A stretch of 43,182 nt of DNA from Thiodiazotropha sp050305975 (GCA_050305975.1 JBNLGI010000135.1:1-43182), one strand, 5' to 3'; positions 17,539-26,322 are shown, counted from the first letter of the stretch. Numbers and translations are program-made. The notes: a model not told the origin generated them from the sequence alone.

Positions 17539-17769
17539 ATGTGTTTCTTTTTCAGTTTTATGCCAGCCACGATTTGGGTGACTATTGGCTACTTTCTTTT
17601 GTTCTCGTCTACAAAAGTCGAGGGTCGAATAAAGACACTGGGCCAGGTCCTTGCTGTCTGGACATTCGTAATTGCCGGTTTCATTTTGCTCACCGGTGCT
17701 TACATGACGACTACGGGCTTGTGCCCAATAGATACAATTATCCAGAGTATGGCTAACGGTAATACTTAA
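17539..17769 (+). CDS. small membrane protein of unknown function
   Basis: A 76-residue protein with two hydrophobic helices (about residues 5-22 and 36-58), an extramembrane KVEGRIK loop, and cysteines at residue 2 and in TTGLCPID near the end. GAGG precedes the ATG at a workable distance. It lies 58 bases after the AhpD-like gene and probably closes a three-gene operon. The role is unknown; membrane anchoring of the redox pair is a possible reading. Confidence 0.65.
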   Translation: MCFFFSFMPATIWVTIGYFLLFSSTKVEGRIKTLGQVLAVWTFVIAGFILLTGAYMTTTGLCPIDTIIQSMANGNT

Positions 17770-18163
17770 TGGCGTGAAGGAAAAATTAATCACCTTTCGC
17801 CGAGTTCCAGCGGCCGTTTGCCGTAAGCGGGTCATGATGTCATCGTCTGATTGCCGTGAGCGAATTTTAAATGCTGCTCATCTCGCCGAAAATTAGATTG
17901 TTTATATTCCCAGGCGCCTCCGTCTCCTTCCCGCACGTCTGGCAAGCCGTAACCCCATCACGACGAAAGTAACCAGCAGCTTGTATTAGATCGTTGGATT
18001 TCGCTCTCAGATGAACAGACCCATCGGTGGCGAACGGCTTTCTGGCCGGCGGGTGAGTGCGGTGGTTTCTGATTTGTGCGACAGGGCATCGGGTCTTCTT
18101 GCAACCGCCGGATCCTCAGTGCAGGCAATGAGCTTGTACATCGCATCACATTCGTGCTCAACA
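17770..18163. other. convergent gap with a start-less open frame
   Basis: No intact gene. On the minus strand 82 codons are open from 18115 to a TAA at 17867 with no ATG upstream of the final few codons. The frame includes KSNDLIQAAGYFRRDGV and ACQTCGKETEAPGN (a CxxC). A second minus frame from an ATG at about 18143 reads MYKLIACTEDPAVARR and then diverges, so a frameshifted small gene is conceivable. No clear terminator is visible. Confidence 0.35.
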
Positions 18164-19036
18164 CTAATTGATCGTGTGATTGGCCAGCTTTTCCAGTGCC
18201 TTGACCATGGCAGAATGGTCAAGTGATTTGTCACTGGCGTTGAAAAGCTCCTGCGTGGTGGCCGTGTTGGGCATGCAGAGGCCAAGTTCGCGCGCCCCCT
18301 CCAGCGCCAGGTTCAGGTCTTTCTGATGCAGTTCGATGCGAAAGCCCGGATCAAAAGTCCGGTTGATCATACGGTCGCCGTGTACCTCCAGGATCTTGGA
18401 GCCGGCGAAGCCCCCCATCAGTGCTTGGCGCACCTTGCCCGGATCGACGCCGGCCTTGCTGGCGAAGAGCAGGGCCTCGCCGACCGCCTCGATAGTCAGG
18501 GCGACGATGACCTGGTTGGCGACCTTGGCGGTCTGGCCGGCGCCGTTGGCGCCGATCAGGGTGATATTCTGACCCATCAGTTCGAACAAGGATTTGGCCT
18601 TGTCAAAAACGGCTTGATCGCCACCGACCATGATGGTCAGGGTGGCTGCCTTGGCGCCCACCTCGCCTCCGGAGACCGGGGCATCGAGATAGTCGCAGCC
18701 CGCCTGGTTGATCCTCTGGGCAAAACGTTTGGTGTGGGAAGGGGAGATGGAACTCATGTCGATCAGCAGTTTGCCGGGTGAAAGTCCATCGATGACGCCA
18801 TTGTCGCCAAAAAGTACACTCTCCACCTGGGGTGTGTCGGGGAGCATGGTGACGATGATGTCGGCCTTTTCGGCCACGACCTTGGGCGAGGTACAGGCGA
18901 TCGCCCCCTCATCCATCAATTCAGGGGGTAGGGGCGAGTGGTGCTTGAGAACGAAGAGCTCATGTCCCGCCTTCTGCAGGTGTCCGGCCATGGGGCGTCC
19001 CATGATGCCAAGTCCGATAAATCCGATTTTACTCAT
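18164..19036 (-). CDS. garR: 2-hydroxy-3-oxopropionate (tartronate semialdehyde) reductase-like
   Basis: Beta-hydroxyacid dehydrogenase of 290 residues, probably reducing tartronate semialdehyde to D-glycerate with NAD(P)H. The Rossmann motif GLGIMG is at residues 8-13, the substrate loop DAPVSGGEVGAKAATLTIMVGG at 118-139, and catalytic K171 lies in GAGQTAKVANQ. The C-terminus TTQELFNASDKSLDHSAMVKALE is typical of GarR/GlxR. The start at 19036 has GGAG seven bases upstream and begins directly with the Rossmann strand; the frame extends 20 codons further without support. No gcl or glycerate kinase lies nearby, so 3-hydroxyisobutyrate dehydrogenase activity cannot be excluded. Confidence 0.85.
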   Translation of the reverse strand: MSKIGFIGLGIMGRPMAGHLQKAGHELFVLKHHSPLPPELMDEGAIACTSPKVVAEKADIIVTMLPDTPQVESVLFGDNGVIDGLSPGKLLIDMSSISPSHTKRFAQRINQAGCDYLDAPVSGGEVGAKAATLTIMVGGDQAVFDKAKSLFELMGQNITLIGANGAGQTAKVANQVIVALTIEAVGEALLFASKAGVDPGKVRQALMGGFAGSKILEVHGDRMINRTFDPGFRIELHQKDLNLALEGARELGLCMPNTATTQELFNASDKSLDHSAMVKALEKLANHTIN

Positions 19037-19320
19037 GATTAAGCTCCGCGGTGTCTGAGGGTTTACCTTGCTGACCGTTGGCGCCAAAAACGACACCCCA
19101 AACCGTCTTCAAGCATAGTCGAATTCGCAACTCGAAGCCTGAATGATATCAGGTTCAGCCAGGTTTAGACCTGAGCTGTGACGGGAAGCGTTCCTGAGTC
19201 CTCCCTGTTGAAGGATGGCATCTCGATCAGCCGTTCAATCCAGGGAGAAAAAGGCTCTTGAAAAGGTCAAACGGCGTCAGCATATTGAATCCAATATCCC
19301 GTACGTAGAGGCTATGCGAC

Positions 19321-20196
19321 ATGCTTAGAATTGCGCTGTTCCTTGGAACCAATCTCGCCATCATCATGCTGATCAGCGTGACCTTCCGCCTGCTCGGCAT
19401 CGAAGGGCTGCTGATGCAGAACGGGGTCGACCTCGACCTCAATGCCTTGCTGGTCTACTCGGCCGTGATCGGTTTCAGCGGTTCCCTGATCTCTCTGTTC
19501 ATCTCCAAGTGGATGGCGAAACGCTCCATGGGGGTGCATGTCATCGATCAACCGGGCAACGAAGTCGAGCGCTGGCTGCTCGATACCGTGTCGATGCAGG
19601 CAAAACATGCTGGTGTCGGGATGCCGGAGGTGGGCATTTTCGACAGCCCTTCGCCTAACGCCTTTGCCACGGGTTGGAACAAAAATGCGGCACTGGTCGC
19701 AGTCAGCAGCGGTTTGCTGCAGCAGATGAACCGGGATGAGGTCGAGGCCGTGCTGGCGCACGAGATGAGTCATGTCTCCAACGGCGACATGGTTACGCTT
19801 TCATTGATCCAGGGGGTGGTGAATACCTTCGTGGTGTTCCTCTCCCGCGTCATCGGCCACACTATCGATCGCGTGGTGTTCAAGACCGAACGGGGCTACG
19901 GGCCGGCTTTTTTCATTGTCTCCATGGTGTCTGAGTTCGTGCTCGGCATTCTCGCCATGACCATCGTCATGTGGTTCTCCCGTTGGAGAGAGTTCCGTGC
20001 CGATCGGGGTGGGGCCGAACTGGCGGGGCGTCATAAGATGATCGCCGCCCTGAGGCGCCTGCAGCAGGCACACGATCCCCAACCGATGCCGGATGAAATG
20101 GCCGCCTTCGCCATCAGCGCAGGCAAGGTGCAGAAGCTGTTCGCCAGTCATCCGCCGCTGGAGGATCGTATAGCCGCCCTGGAATCCGCTGCCTGA
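19321..20196 (+). CDS. htpX: zinc metalloprotease HtpX
   Basis: Inner-membrane M48 protease for quality control of membrane proteins, 291 residues (family about 290). Two N-terminal membrane helices (about 4-24 and 42-62), the zinc motif HEMSH at 147-151, two further hydrophobic segments (about 158-178 and 193-214), and the downstream ligand region REFRADRGGAEL. AGAGG lies nine bases before the ATG. It stands alone, convergent with the RRM gene. Confidence 0.96.
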   Translation: MLRIALFLGTNLAIIMLISVTFRLLGIEGLLMQNGVDLDLNALLVYSAVIGFSGSLISLFISKWMAKRSMGVHVIDQPGNEVERWLLDTVSMQAKHAGVGMPEVGIFDSPSPNAFATGWNKNAALVAVSSGLLQQMNRDEVEAVLAHEMSHVSNGDMVTLSLIQGVVNTFVVFLSRVIGHTIDRVVFKTERGYGPAFFIVSMVSEFVLGILAMTIVMWFSRWREFRADRGGAELAGRHKMIAALRRLQQAHDPQPMPDEMAAFAISAGKVQKLFASHPPLEDRIAALESAA

Positions 20197-20438
20197 AAGC
20201 TTCTGCAAACGCTCGAATGACGATTGCCCGGCTGAAATGCGTGGGATCCCGTACGGGACGATCGGAATCTCCGTGTGGGCCGGTGATTGATACGGTTTAC
20301 AAACCAGAAGGCGTGTGGAAGGCGGCTTTTCGGTCTGAACAAGCCCGGCTCATTTGATGTCGCTTATATTTTTGTGCTGGTGAGGTTCAGGCACAAAAGA
20401 CGACTGTAGATGGTGAGGACATAACACACCATCCAAAG

Positions 20439-20546
20439 ATCCCCCGTAAAGACAAACGGGGATTGTGAGATGAGATTGTCGGTAAGGGGCGCACCCCACC
20501 CCGACAATCACGGCTCAGGCGGAACCGAATCGGTCCCGCCGAGCCG
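20439..20546. terminator. three consecutive hairpins between htpX and the RRM gene
   Basis: Three inverted repeats lie in a row. First, 20439-20463: ATCCCCCGT against ACGGGGAT. Second, 20474-20509: GATTGTCGG (20474-20482) against CCGACAATC (20501-20509), with an inner GGGG/CCCC stem. Third, 20511-20546: CGGCTC against GAGCCG, with GGCGG/CCGCC inside. They lie in the 3' regions of both convergent genes. None has a clear T run, so bidirectional termination or mRNA stabilisation is likely. The rest of 20197-20560 shows no gene. Confidence 0.6.
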
Positions 20547-20560
20547 GGCGCCTCAGGCGA

Positions 20561-20839
20561 TTACCAGCGGCCGCCGCCACCGCCGCCACTGCGCCGTGGC
20601 TTCTCCTGGGCTTCATTGATTCTCAGGTCACGGCCTTGAAAATCCTTACCGTTGAGCTGAGAGATGGCACGCTCTGCATCGGCCTGGCTCATCTCGACAA
20701 AGGCAAAACCGCGTGAACGGCGGGTTTCACGATCGAGAATCAGGTTGGCGGACTGGACCTCACCGACGGTGGTGAACAGTTCGCGGATGTCATCTTCGGT
20801 TGCAGTCCAAGGCAGATTGCCAACATACAATTTCGTCAT
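20561..20839 (-). CDS. RRM-domain RNA-binding protein, Gly-rich tail
   Basis: A 92-residue single RNA-recognition-motif protein, like the cyanobacterial and proteobacterial Rbp family. RNP2 is LYVGNLPW (residues 4-11) and RNP1 is RGFAFVEM (43-50); both carry the expected aromatic residues. A basic, glycine-rich tail (PRRSGGGGGGRW) follows the fold. The start at 20839 has AGGA at a good distance; an upstream ATG would add 19 unlikely residues. The gene has a long AT-rich leader, as cold-regulated members do. It probably acts as an RNA chaperone. Confidence 0.92.
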   Translation of the reverse strand: MTKLYVGNLPWTATEDDIRELFTTVGEVQSANLILDRETRRSRGFAFVEMSQADAERAISQLNGKDFQGRDLRINEAQEKPRRSGGGGGGRW

Positions 20840-21209
20840 CGATATATTCCTAACAAAGAAAAAATTGCTCAAAAGCCTGACGGTCCCATCAATCAACCTG
20901 CCAGACAGACCTTGAGCAGAGTAACCCCATGGACATGACCATGGTTATTAGCCTGGAAACCAAAGGATTCCGATTCTCGACAAGAGGGAAGCTCAAACGG
21001 GGAAGCGGTCATGGGTCTGTTTCTTAGCCTTGGCCATCATACTCCCGCAATTCCGTGGATGCCAACGCTTTTTTAATATGGTTTTGTGTCAAAAAAATGA
21101 ACCTATCGGCGGACTTAGGCAGATTATTGGCATGGATTGTGTTGGCTGTCACCGATACGGTTCATGGTTTCTGTTCCACGCTGCAGCTGATTGTCGATCT
21201 GCTTCCACT
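20840..21209. other. leader of the RRM gene, no gene seen
   Basis: 370 bases between the RRM gene and the disrupted membrane-protein gene, both on the minus strand. It holds the presumed promoter and 5' leader of the RRM gene, with A/T runs near 20850-20870 and 21070-21090. I see no coding region. Confidence 0.45.
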
Positions 21210-21976
21210 TCAACCACGGAAGGGTTTACGCATCGGGGTGATGATAAAGAGCAGCACGAAGAGGGTGAGAGAGCGCCCCAGGCTCCACTTGGAGAAGCTG
21301 GCCAAGCCACGCCATCCCGGATTGGCCTTGTTGACGAATTCGACCTCCTCAACAAAAAGCGTTTCACAGGCACCGTTGCCGGTATCGTCACGACGCGTGC
21401 TGGTGCCGCGCAGAAAACCATTGGCCGTATTCTCATAGCTCGCCAGTTGCCCGGTGATAGGGATGTGGTCGCCGGCTTCAGCTGTCATAAGCCTTTGCTT
21501 AAGGGAGGGGGCATCGACCAGCAGGTAATTGTTGGAGATTTGTTGCGTGCTGAAGCGCCGGCCGGTGTCGGCATCGGGTCAATAGGCCCAGCAGGTCCAA
21601 CTGTCATTGTCGAAGGTCATGTTCCGATAGACGCCGCTGCTGACATTGTCTCCCCAGATGACGCAGAGATCGCGTATGTTGAGAAAGTCCAGCCACTTTT
21701 CGTGGTGCCAGATGTCTGTGAAACCATCCGCCTCGTGGTAGCTGACGATGACGCCCTCAAGGCTGTAGTCGAAAAGGGGTTTGCCCCGGTAGCGCTGGCC
21801 GGCGGTCTCAATCCAGAAGGGGGGCGTCGGGTCGGGTGCTGCACGGGTTCGCAAGGACGCCCCTGCTGGTCAAAGTCCGGCTCCGGAAGGCGATCTTTAT
21901 AGAAGAGAGCGGCGGGCAGGATCAGCAGGGAGGCGATGGCAATCCATTTGCTGACCGACTCTAACAGTAACAGCAT
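21210..21976 (-). pseudogene. disrupted gene for a membrane-anchored protein of unknown function
   Basis: One protein is split over frames. It begins at 21976 with MLLLLESVSKWIAIASLLIL (a membrane helix) and runs to about DFDQQGRP near 21860. It then continues in another frame with RTRAAPDPTPPFWIETAGQR through GDNVSSGVYRNMTFDNDSW to CWAY, meets a TGA at 21579-21581, and resumes in the same frame with PDADTGRRFSTQQISNNYLL to a C-terminal membrane helix LTLFVLLFII, ending at 21210. Restoring both lesions would give about 255 residues with a helix at each end. The family is not recognised. Sequencing error is possible for either lesion. Confidence 0.65.
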
Positions 21977-22089
21977 TTATGCGGGCCCGTTGAACTGATA
22001 GAGCCGGCAGCATATACAGGGTCAGTCGGCGGGGGCAAATCGGTAGTATCGGGCAACCACTTCAGACGGATGCCGAGCTTTCGATCGAG

Positions 22090-22260
22090 TCAGGGGAAAT
22101 CGTATCCATTCTCTCTCCACCAGTCTTTCATTTTCTCGTTCACTGCCTGCCGATCGGCCCAGTATTCCCAGCTGTTGGTGCGGCCGCTGGCGGGTACGCC
22201 GCGCCAGCGGCTCTCGAAGACGCTAGGAGTGGTGATAGCCGACGATTCGCTCCACCTCAT
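22090..22260 (-). CDS. possible 56-residue protein overlapping the end of fbp
   Basis: A short minus-strand frame from an ATG at 22258-22260 to a TGA at 22090-22092, overlapping the last 38 bases of fbp. The part beyond fbp reads like real protein: SVFESRWRGVPASGRTNSW and then EYWADRQAVNEKMKDWWREN, an amphipathic Trp-rich helix. No good ribosome site is visible; coupling to fbp termination would be needed. It could also be the tail of a lost gene. Function unknown. Confidence 0.4.
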   Translation of the reverse strand: MRWSESSAITTPSVFESRWRGVPASGRTNSWEYWADRQAVNEKMKDWWRENGYDFP

Positions 22261-23233
22261 TTCTGGAACCGAGAATCACCGGCACCCGTTGGTGCAACTC
22301 ACGGGGTTGCAGTTCCATGATGCGACTTCGACCGGTGGTGGAGGCGCCGCCCGCCTGTTCGACGATGAAGGACATGGGATTGGCCTCGTACATCAAACGC
22401 AGTTTGCCCTCCAGCCCCTTCTGCTTCATCTTATCGTCCATGGGGTACATGAAGACGCCGCCGCGGGTCAGGATGCGATGCACTTCTGCGACCATCGAAG
22501 CGATCCAGCGCATGTTGAAATCCTTCTCCCGGGGGCCGGTGGTGCCGGCCAGACACTCGTCCACATAGCGTTTAACCGGTGCTTCCCAGTGGCGCATGTT
22601 GGAGGCGTTTATGGCAAATTCCTGGGTGTCGGCTGGAATCGTCATGTTGGGATGGGTGAGGATGAACTCGCCGATGTTCTGATCCAGGGTGAAGCCGTTC
22701 ACCCCGTTACCGGTGGTCAGCACCATCATGGTGGAGGGACCGTAGAGGGCGTAACCGGCCGCCACCTGTTTGACCCCGGGTTGCATGAACGCCTGCTGGG
22801 ACGGGGCCTGACCGTCTCCCGGACATTTGAGAATGGAGAAGATGGTGCCGACGGAGACGTTGACGTCGATGTTGGAGGAGCCATCCAGCGGATCGAAGGT
22901 GAGCAGGTATTTGCCGCGGGGATAGGTCTCGGGGATGGGGTAGATCTCATCCATCTCCTCGGAGGCCATGGCGGAGAGATGACCGGCCCACTCGTTGGAC
23001 TTCATGAAGACCTCGTTGGCGATGATGTCCATTTTCTTTTGGGTCTCGCCCTGAATGTTTTCCGAGCCGGCAGTACCCAAAACGCCGATAAGTTCGCCAT
23101 GGTTGACCATGTTCGAGATCACCTTGCAGGCCGTGACGATATCGTTCAGTAGAGAGGTGAATTCGCCGGTTGCGCCCTGGATATGGCGCTGCTCTTCAAT
23201 GATGAATTGGGTGATGGTCGTTCCGTTGTGCAT
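22223..23233 (-). CDS. fbp: fructose-1,6-bisphosphatase class I
   Basis: Hydrolyses fructose 1,6-bisphosphate to fructose 6-phosphate in gluconeogenesis and the Calvin cycle. The 336 residues match class I. The metal-binding motif FDPLDGSSNIDVN is at 113-125 with acidic E92 and E93 before it; YGPSTMMVLTTGNGVNGFTLD and GGVFMYPMDDKMKQKGLEGK are typical of the C-terminal half. The start at 23233 has AGAGG six to seven bases upstream. The class I aldolase gene fbaB lies 3 kb away on the other strand. Confidence 0.97.
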   Translation of the reverse strand: MHNGTTITQFIIEEQRHIQGATGEFTSLLNDIVTACKVISNMVNHGELIGVLGTAGSENIQGETQKKMDIIANEVFMKSNEWAGHLSAMASEEMDEIYPIPETYPRGKYLLTFDPLDGSSNIDVNVSVGTIFSILKCPGDGQAPSQQAFMQPGVKQVAAGYALYGPSTMMVLTTGNGVNGFTLDQNIGEFILTHPNMTIPADTQEFAINASNMRHWEAPVKRYVDECLAGTTGPREKDFNMRWIASMVAEVHRILTRGGVFMYPMDDKMKQKGLEGKLRLMYEANPMSFIVEQAGGASTTGRSRIMELQPRELHQRVPVILGSRNEVERIVGYHHS

Positions 23234-23539
23234 CTGTTGCCTCTCACTTTCTGCGCTGATGAATGGGCCGCACCCGAACATTGCCCTGCGGTGTTTTTGT
23301 ATGGCGTGACGTTCGGAAACGGCCGCGAATCCTAGCATATTAAAGAATGCTAATAAACAGCGAGGGGGAGCGGTCCCTGGCCAAACCGCCAGAGACGCAT
23401 CATGGGCGGCAGTACCGTTAACGGATGACGGATGGGTTCGCCCGCCGCCCTCGGGCACTGACCGAAGGGTTCGGACGCGTTCCCCGCTGCATCGACAGAT
23501 TGGGCAGGTGAGTGCCCCTGAGGAACTTCGCTGGCGTGA
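23234..23539. other. region upstream of fbp, no gene seen
   Basis: 306 bases separating fbp from the next minus-strand gene. It should contain the fbp promoter; the AT-rich segment near 23335-23360 (with GCAT and ATGC arms around it) is the likeliest place. The fbp reading frame stays open through it, but nothing in the translation resembles the family. Confidence 0.4.
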
Positions 23540-24274
23540 TCAGCCGGAGGCCTCTACCGGTTTGGCCGCGTGTTTCTCCTCACAGGCCCGCTTCACCACT
23601 TTCAGCAGATGCTCGAGATAGGTCAGCCGTTTGAGTGAGATATCGATCTTCTCCTTCAGCCCGTCGTCCTCCTCCGTGTTGTCGATCAGATGGAACATGT
23701 CCGCGAAGAAAAAGACGAAAAAGCTGTCGAGAAAGACGATTTCCCGGTTGATGTCCATTACCAGGTTGTCGAGCCCGAACAGGTCGATCATGCGTGGATT
23801 GTCCGATTTTCGCCAGGCCTTGGAGGCGCGAACGAAGCGCGCGAGCTGAATCCGCGATTTCGGATTGGCGCAAAGCAGGCGCACCGCCTCCTCTTCGTTC
23901 TGGGGGTTGGCGATGTTGAACCAGACGTTGATCGCCGTGGCCAGGACAATGACGCTGGGCGCGCCGTTGACACGGGTCACCACGAAGAGCGTGTCCGGGA
24001 TGATCTCGTCCAGAGTCTCCTTGAGCAGTCGATAGTGGCGTGCCAGCAGCCGGGCTTCCGTTTCCGAGTAGTGAGCCAGAGGCCATTTGATGACGAATTC
24101 GATGTAGGTGGTGCCGCTCTCCTCCTCATCGTCGCTCACCTGGCGCCGGCTGCTGCGCCAGACCTCGCAATGGCTGCCGGTGGTGGAGATCAAAGAAGCT
24201 CTGAGCTGCTTGTGGTCGAGACAGGCAACGTCGGCCAACAGTCGGTCGAGTTCTTTTCCGGGGGGGCTTGCCAT
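23540..24274 (-). CDS. unknown protein, possibly a kinase-fold relative
   Basis: A 244-residue cytosolic protein I cannot name. The middle segment RMIDLFGLDNLVMDINREIVFLDSF resembles the catalytic and metal-binding loops of small kinase-like proteins such as YrbL (D..G..N and a hydrophobic beta strand ending in DSF). The N-terminal part YIEFVIKWPLAHYSETEARLL could be a reduced N-lobe with a lysine (VIKWP). A charged helical tail KIDISLKRLTYLEHLLKVVK follows. No glycine loop is evident, so activity is uncertain. It is flanked by fbp and yheT on the same strand with large gaps. Confidence 0.6.
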   Translation of the reverse strand: MASPPGKELDRLLADVACLDHKQLRASLISTTGSHCEVWRSSRRQVSDDEEESGTTYIEFVIKWPLAHYSETEARLLARHYRLLKETLDEIIPDTLFVVTRVNGAPSVIVLATAINVWFNIANPQNEEEAVRLLCANPKSRIQLARFVRASKAWRKSDNPRMIDLFGLDNLVMDINREIVFLDSFFVFFFADMFHLIDNTEEDDGLKEKIDISLKRLTYLEHLLKVVKRACEEKHAAKPVEASG

Positions 24275-24453
24275 CCTGCTTTGGAGTTACCGATTGGTGA
24301 GTGAAACAGCGCCAGCCTAACAGACAACATCGATCAGGTGAACGTTACCGACCCTGATTCTGAAAAGCCTCATTCGGCGAGCCGTCTGACGCTCAGCAGA
24401 AGGGGGCCTCGGCACCGCAATAGCAGGCTAGGGTTGGCAACGCACCCCGGGTT

Positions 24454-25431
24454 TCAAGGCGACAGCTGCTGCTTTAGATAACGGGGTATGCGTCGCTCCA
24501 GCCAGTAGCGGGGACGACCCGGCAGACATCCCTCGATGAAGCCCACGTGTCCACCCTGACGGCAGAGCTCGAGGGTGGCTCCGGGTCCCAGCTCTTCCCT
24601 CCGTGGTATCACCTCGGGCCGCATCAGCGGATCGTCGATTGCGTGAAGGATCAGCGTGGGGGTCACGATATCTTTGAGAAAACCGATGCAGCTGCAGCGT
24701 CGGTAGTAGTCTTCGGCACTCTCGAAGCCGTTGAGCGGGGCGGTGACGCGTTCATCGAACTCGTAGATCGAGCCGATGCGGTCGACGGCGACCTCGAGCG
24801 GGGAGGGACGATCGGTGAATTTGCGTTTGTAGCTGCCGACCAGTTTGCGCAGCAGATAGCGGCCGTAGATCCTGGAGAACCCGTGCTGCAGGTGGCTGGC
24901 GGCGATCTGCAGGCGAAACGGGACCGAGATGGCGATGGCGGCGCGTGTACACGCCTCCCGGCCGCTTTCACCCAGGTATTTCAACAGCAGGTTGGCGCCC
25001 AGCGAGATACCGATCAGGGCGTCGGGCCGCTCGCCGCGAAGCGCCAGCCGCTCCAGCACTTCGGCCAAATCCTCGCTGGCACCGGAGTGGTAGCTGCGGT
25101 CCAGCCGGTTGGGTTCGCGACCGCAGCCACGCAAGTGCATGAAGACGGCACTGTAGCCTTCACCTTCCAGCAGTTTCAGCAGGGGGACGGCGTAGTGTGA
25201 TTCGAGGGAACCCTCCAATCCGTGTATCAGCAACACCAGCGGTCCCGGCCCTCGCCGCCAGGCCAGATCGATGAAGTCACCGTCAGCCAGTTCGAGCCGC
25301 TCCCAGCTCACATCGAGCTGGGCGGCGGGGCGCAGCAGGCTCGGCCAGAGGGTCTGCAGGTGGGGCGACCTCAGCCACCAGGCCGGTTTGAAGTCGCTGT
25401 CTGACAGCTGACCTGTGGCGTGCTCTTGCAT
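24454..25431 (-). CDS. yheT: alpha/beta hydrolase, YheT family
   Basis: Predicted esterase or hydrolase of the UPF0017/YheT group, 325 residues. The N-terminal FKPAWWLRSPHLQTLWPSLL is diagnostic. The nucleophile is S143 in GISLGAN, the acid D266 or D267 in HAIDDPLM, and the base H295 in GGHVGF. HGLEGSLESHYA forms the oxyanion segment. The start at 25431 is chosen over one eight codons upstream because it lies closer to the family start; both are weak. The physiological substrate is unknown. Confidence 0.92.
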   Translation of the reverse strand: MQEHATGQLSDSDFKPAWWLRSPHLQTLWPSLLRPAAQLDVSWERLELADGDFIDLAWRRGPGPLVLLIHGLEGSLESHYAVPLLKLLEGEGYSAVFMHLRGCGREPNRLDRSYHSGASEDLAEVLERLALRGERPDALIGISLGANLLLKYLGESGREACTRAAIAISVPFRLQIAASHLQHGFSRIYGRYLLRKLVGSYKRKFTDRPSPLEVAVDRIGSIYEFDERVTAPLNGFESAEDYYRRCSCIGFLKDIVTPTLILHAIDDPLMRPEVIPRREELGPGATLELCRQGGHVGFIEGCLPGRPRYWLERRIPRYLKQQLSP

Positions 25432-25464
25432 GGTATACGGCAATGCGTGCCGCAACTCTCCTGT

Positions 25465-26118
25465 TCAATGGCGCAGATGAGACGGCGCACCGCTACCGGC
25501 CAGCTCGAACTGGCTGATCAGCAGCTTGTAGCGCTCGTCGAAGGATACCGCCTCGATGATGGCCTGCTTCTCCACATGGTGCAAGGGCAGCAGGGTGGTC
25601 AGCACATTGAGCAGGCGGGCGAAGGGGAGCTTATGGATAACCGCCTGGTCGATCTCCAGGTCCTTGGTCTGAAGATAGCGCTCGAGTTCGGCGAAGAAAG
25701 GGGCCTGTTGCTGGCGCTTGTCGAAGCGCGGGTATTCGTAATCGGAGCTGAAGCGGTCCCAGTCCGGCACCACCAGACGATAGCCGCGGGTGGTCGGCAG
25801 CTCCTGGCTGATGTCAAACCGGCAAACCCCGCTGAGGACGATCTCGATACGACCGTCTAGGGTCTCCTGAAAAGTGGTGATGCGACCGGCACAACCGGTG
25901 CGATGGATGCTGGGATCCGTAACGTCGCCCTGAACGTCTGGCTGGATCATGCCGATCAGATGATGGCTGGCCAGTGCATCCTCCACCATGTTGAGGTAGC
26001 GCGGTTCGAAGATATTGAGGGGCAACTGAGCGCCCGGCATCACCACCGCACCCTCCAGGGGGAAGATCGGCAGAGTGGCCGGCAGCTGGTCGAAAGTCTG
26101 AATGAAGGGATTCTGCAT
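25465..26118 (-). CDS. LON substrate-binding domain protein
   Basis: A 217-residue stand-alone LON N-terminal-like domain. The opening LPIFPLEGAVVMPGAQLPLNIFEPRY is the classic start of this domain, followed by the beta-rich core GCAGRITTFQETLDGRIEIVLSG and a helical C-terminus. It has no ATPase or protease domain, so it is not Lon itself. Such proteins are common in proteobacteria and may bind unfolded peptides. It lies 33 bases upstream of yheT and could be co-transcribed with it. Confidence 0.9.
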   Translation of the reverse strand: MQNPFIQTFDQLPATLPIFPLEGAVVMPGAQLPLNIFEPRYLNMVEDALASHHLIGMIQPDVQGDVTDPSIHRTGCAGRITTFQETLDGRIEIVLSGVCRFDISQELPTTRGYRLVVPDWDRFSSDYEYPRFDKRQQQAPFFAELERYLQTKDLEIDQAVIHKLPFARLLNVLTTLLPLHHVEKQAIIEAVSFDERYKLLISQFELAGSGAPSHLRH

Positions 26119-26322
26119 CGCTGACTCCGTAGCCGCATGTAGGTGTTATGAACCTGGGGTTCCGGGATCGTTCCCCGGCATCCCTTTTGTAAGCCATGCT
26201 ATCTCGAATTCGAGCGGCCGATCCCGCTGATCTCTCCTGCCTATTCAGCCTTTCATAGCTCAGCAGAAAAACTATACTGGAGATGCCGATGCTCACTCCC
26301 CACGTCAGATCAGGATGCCGTT

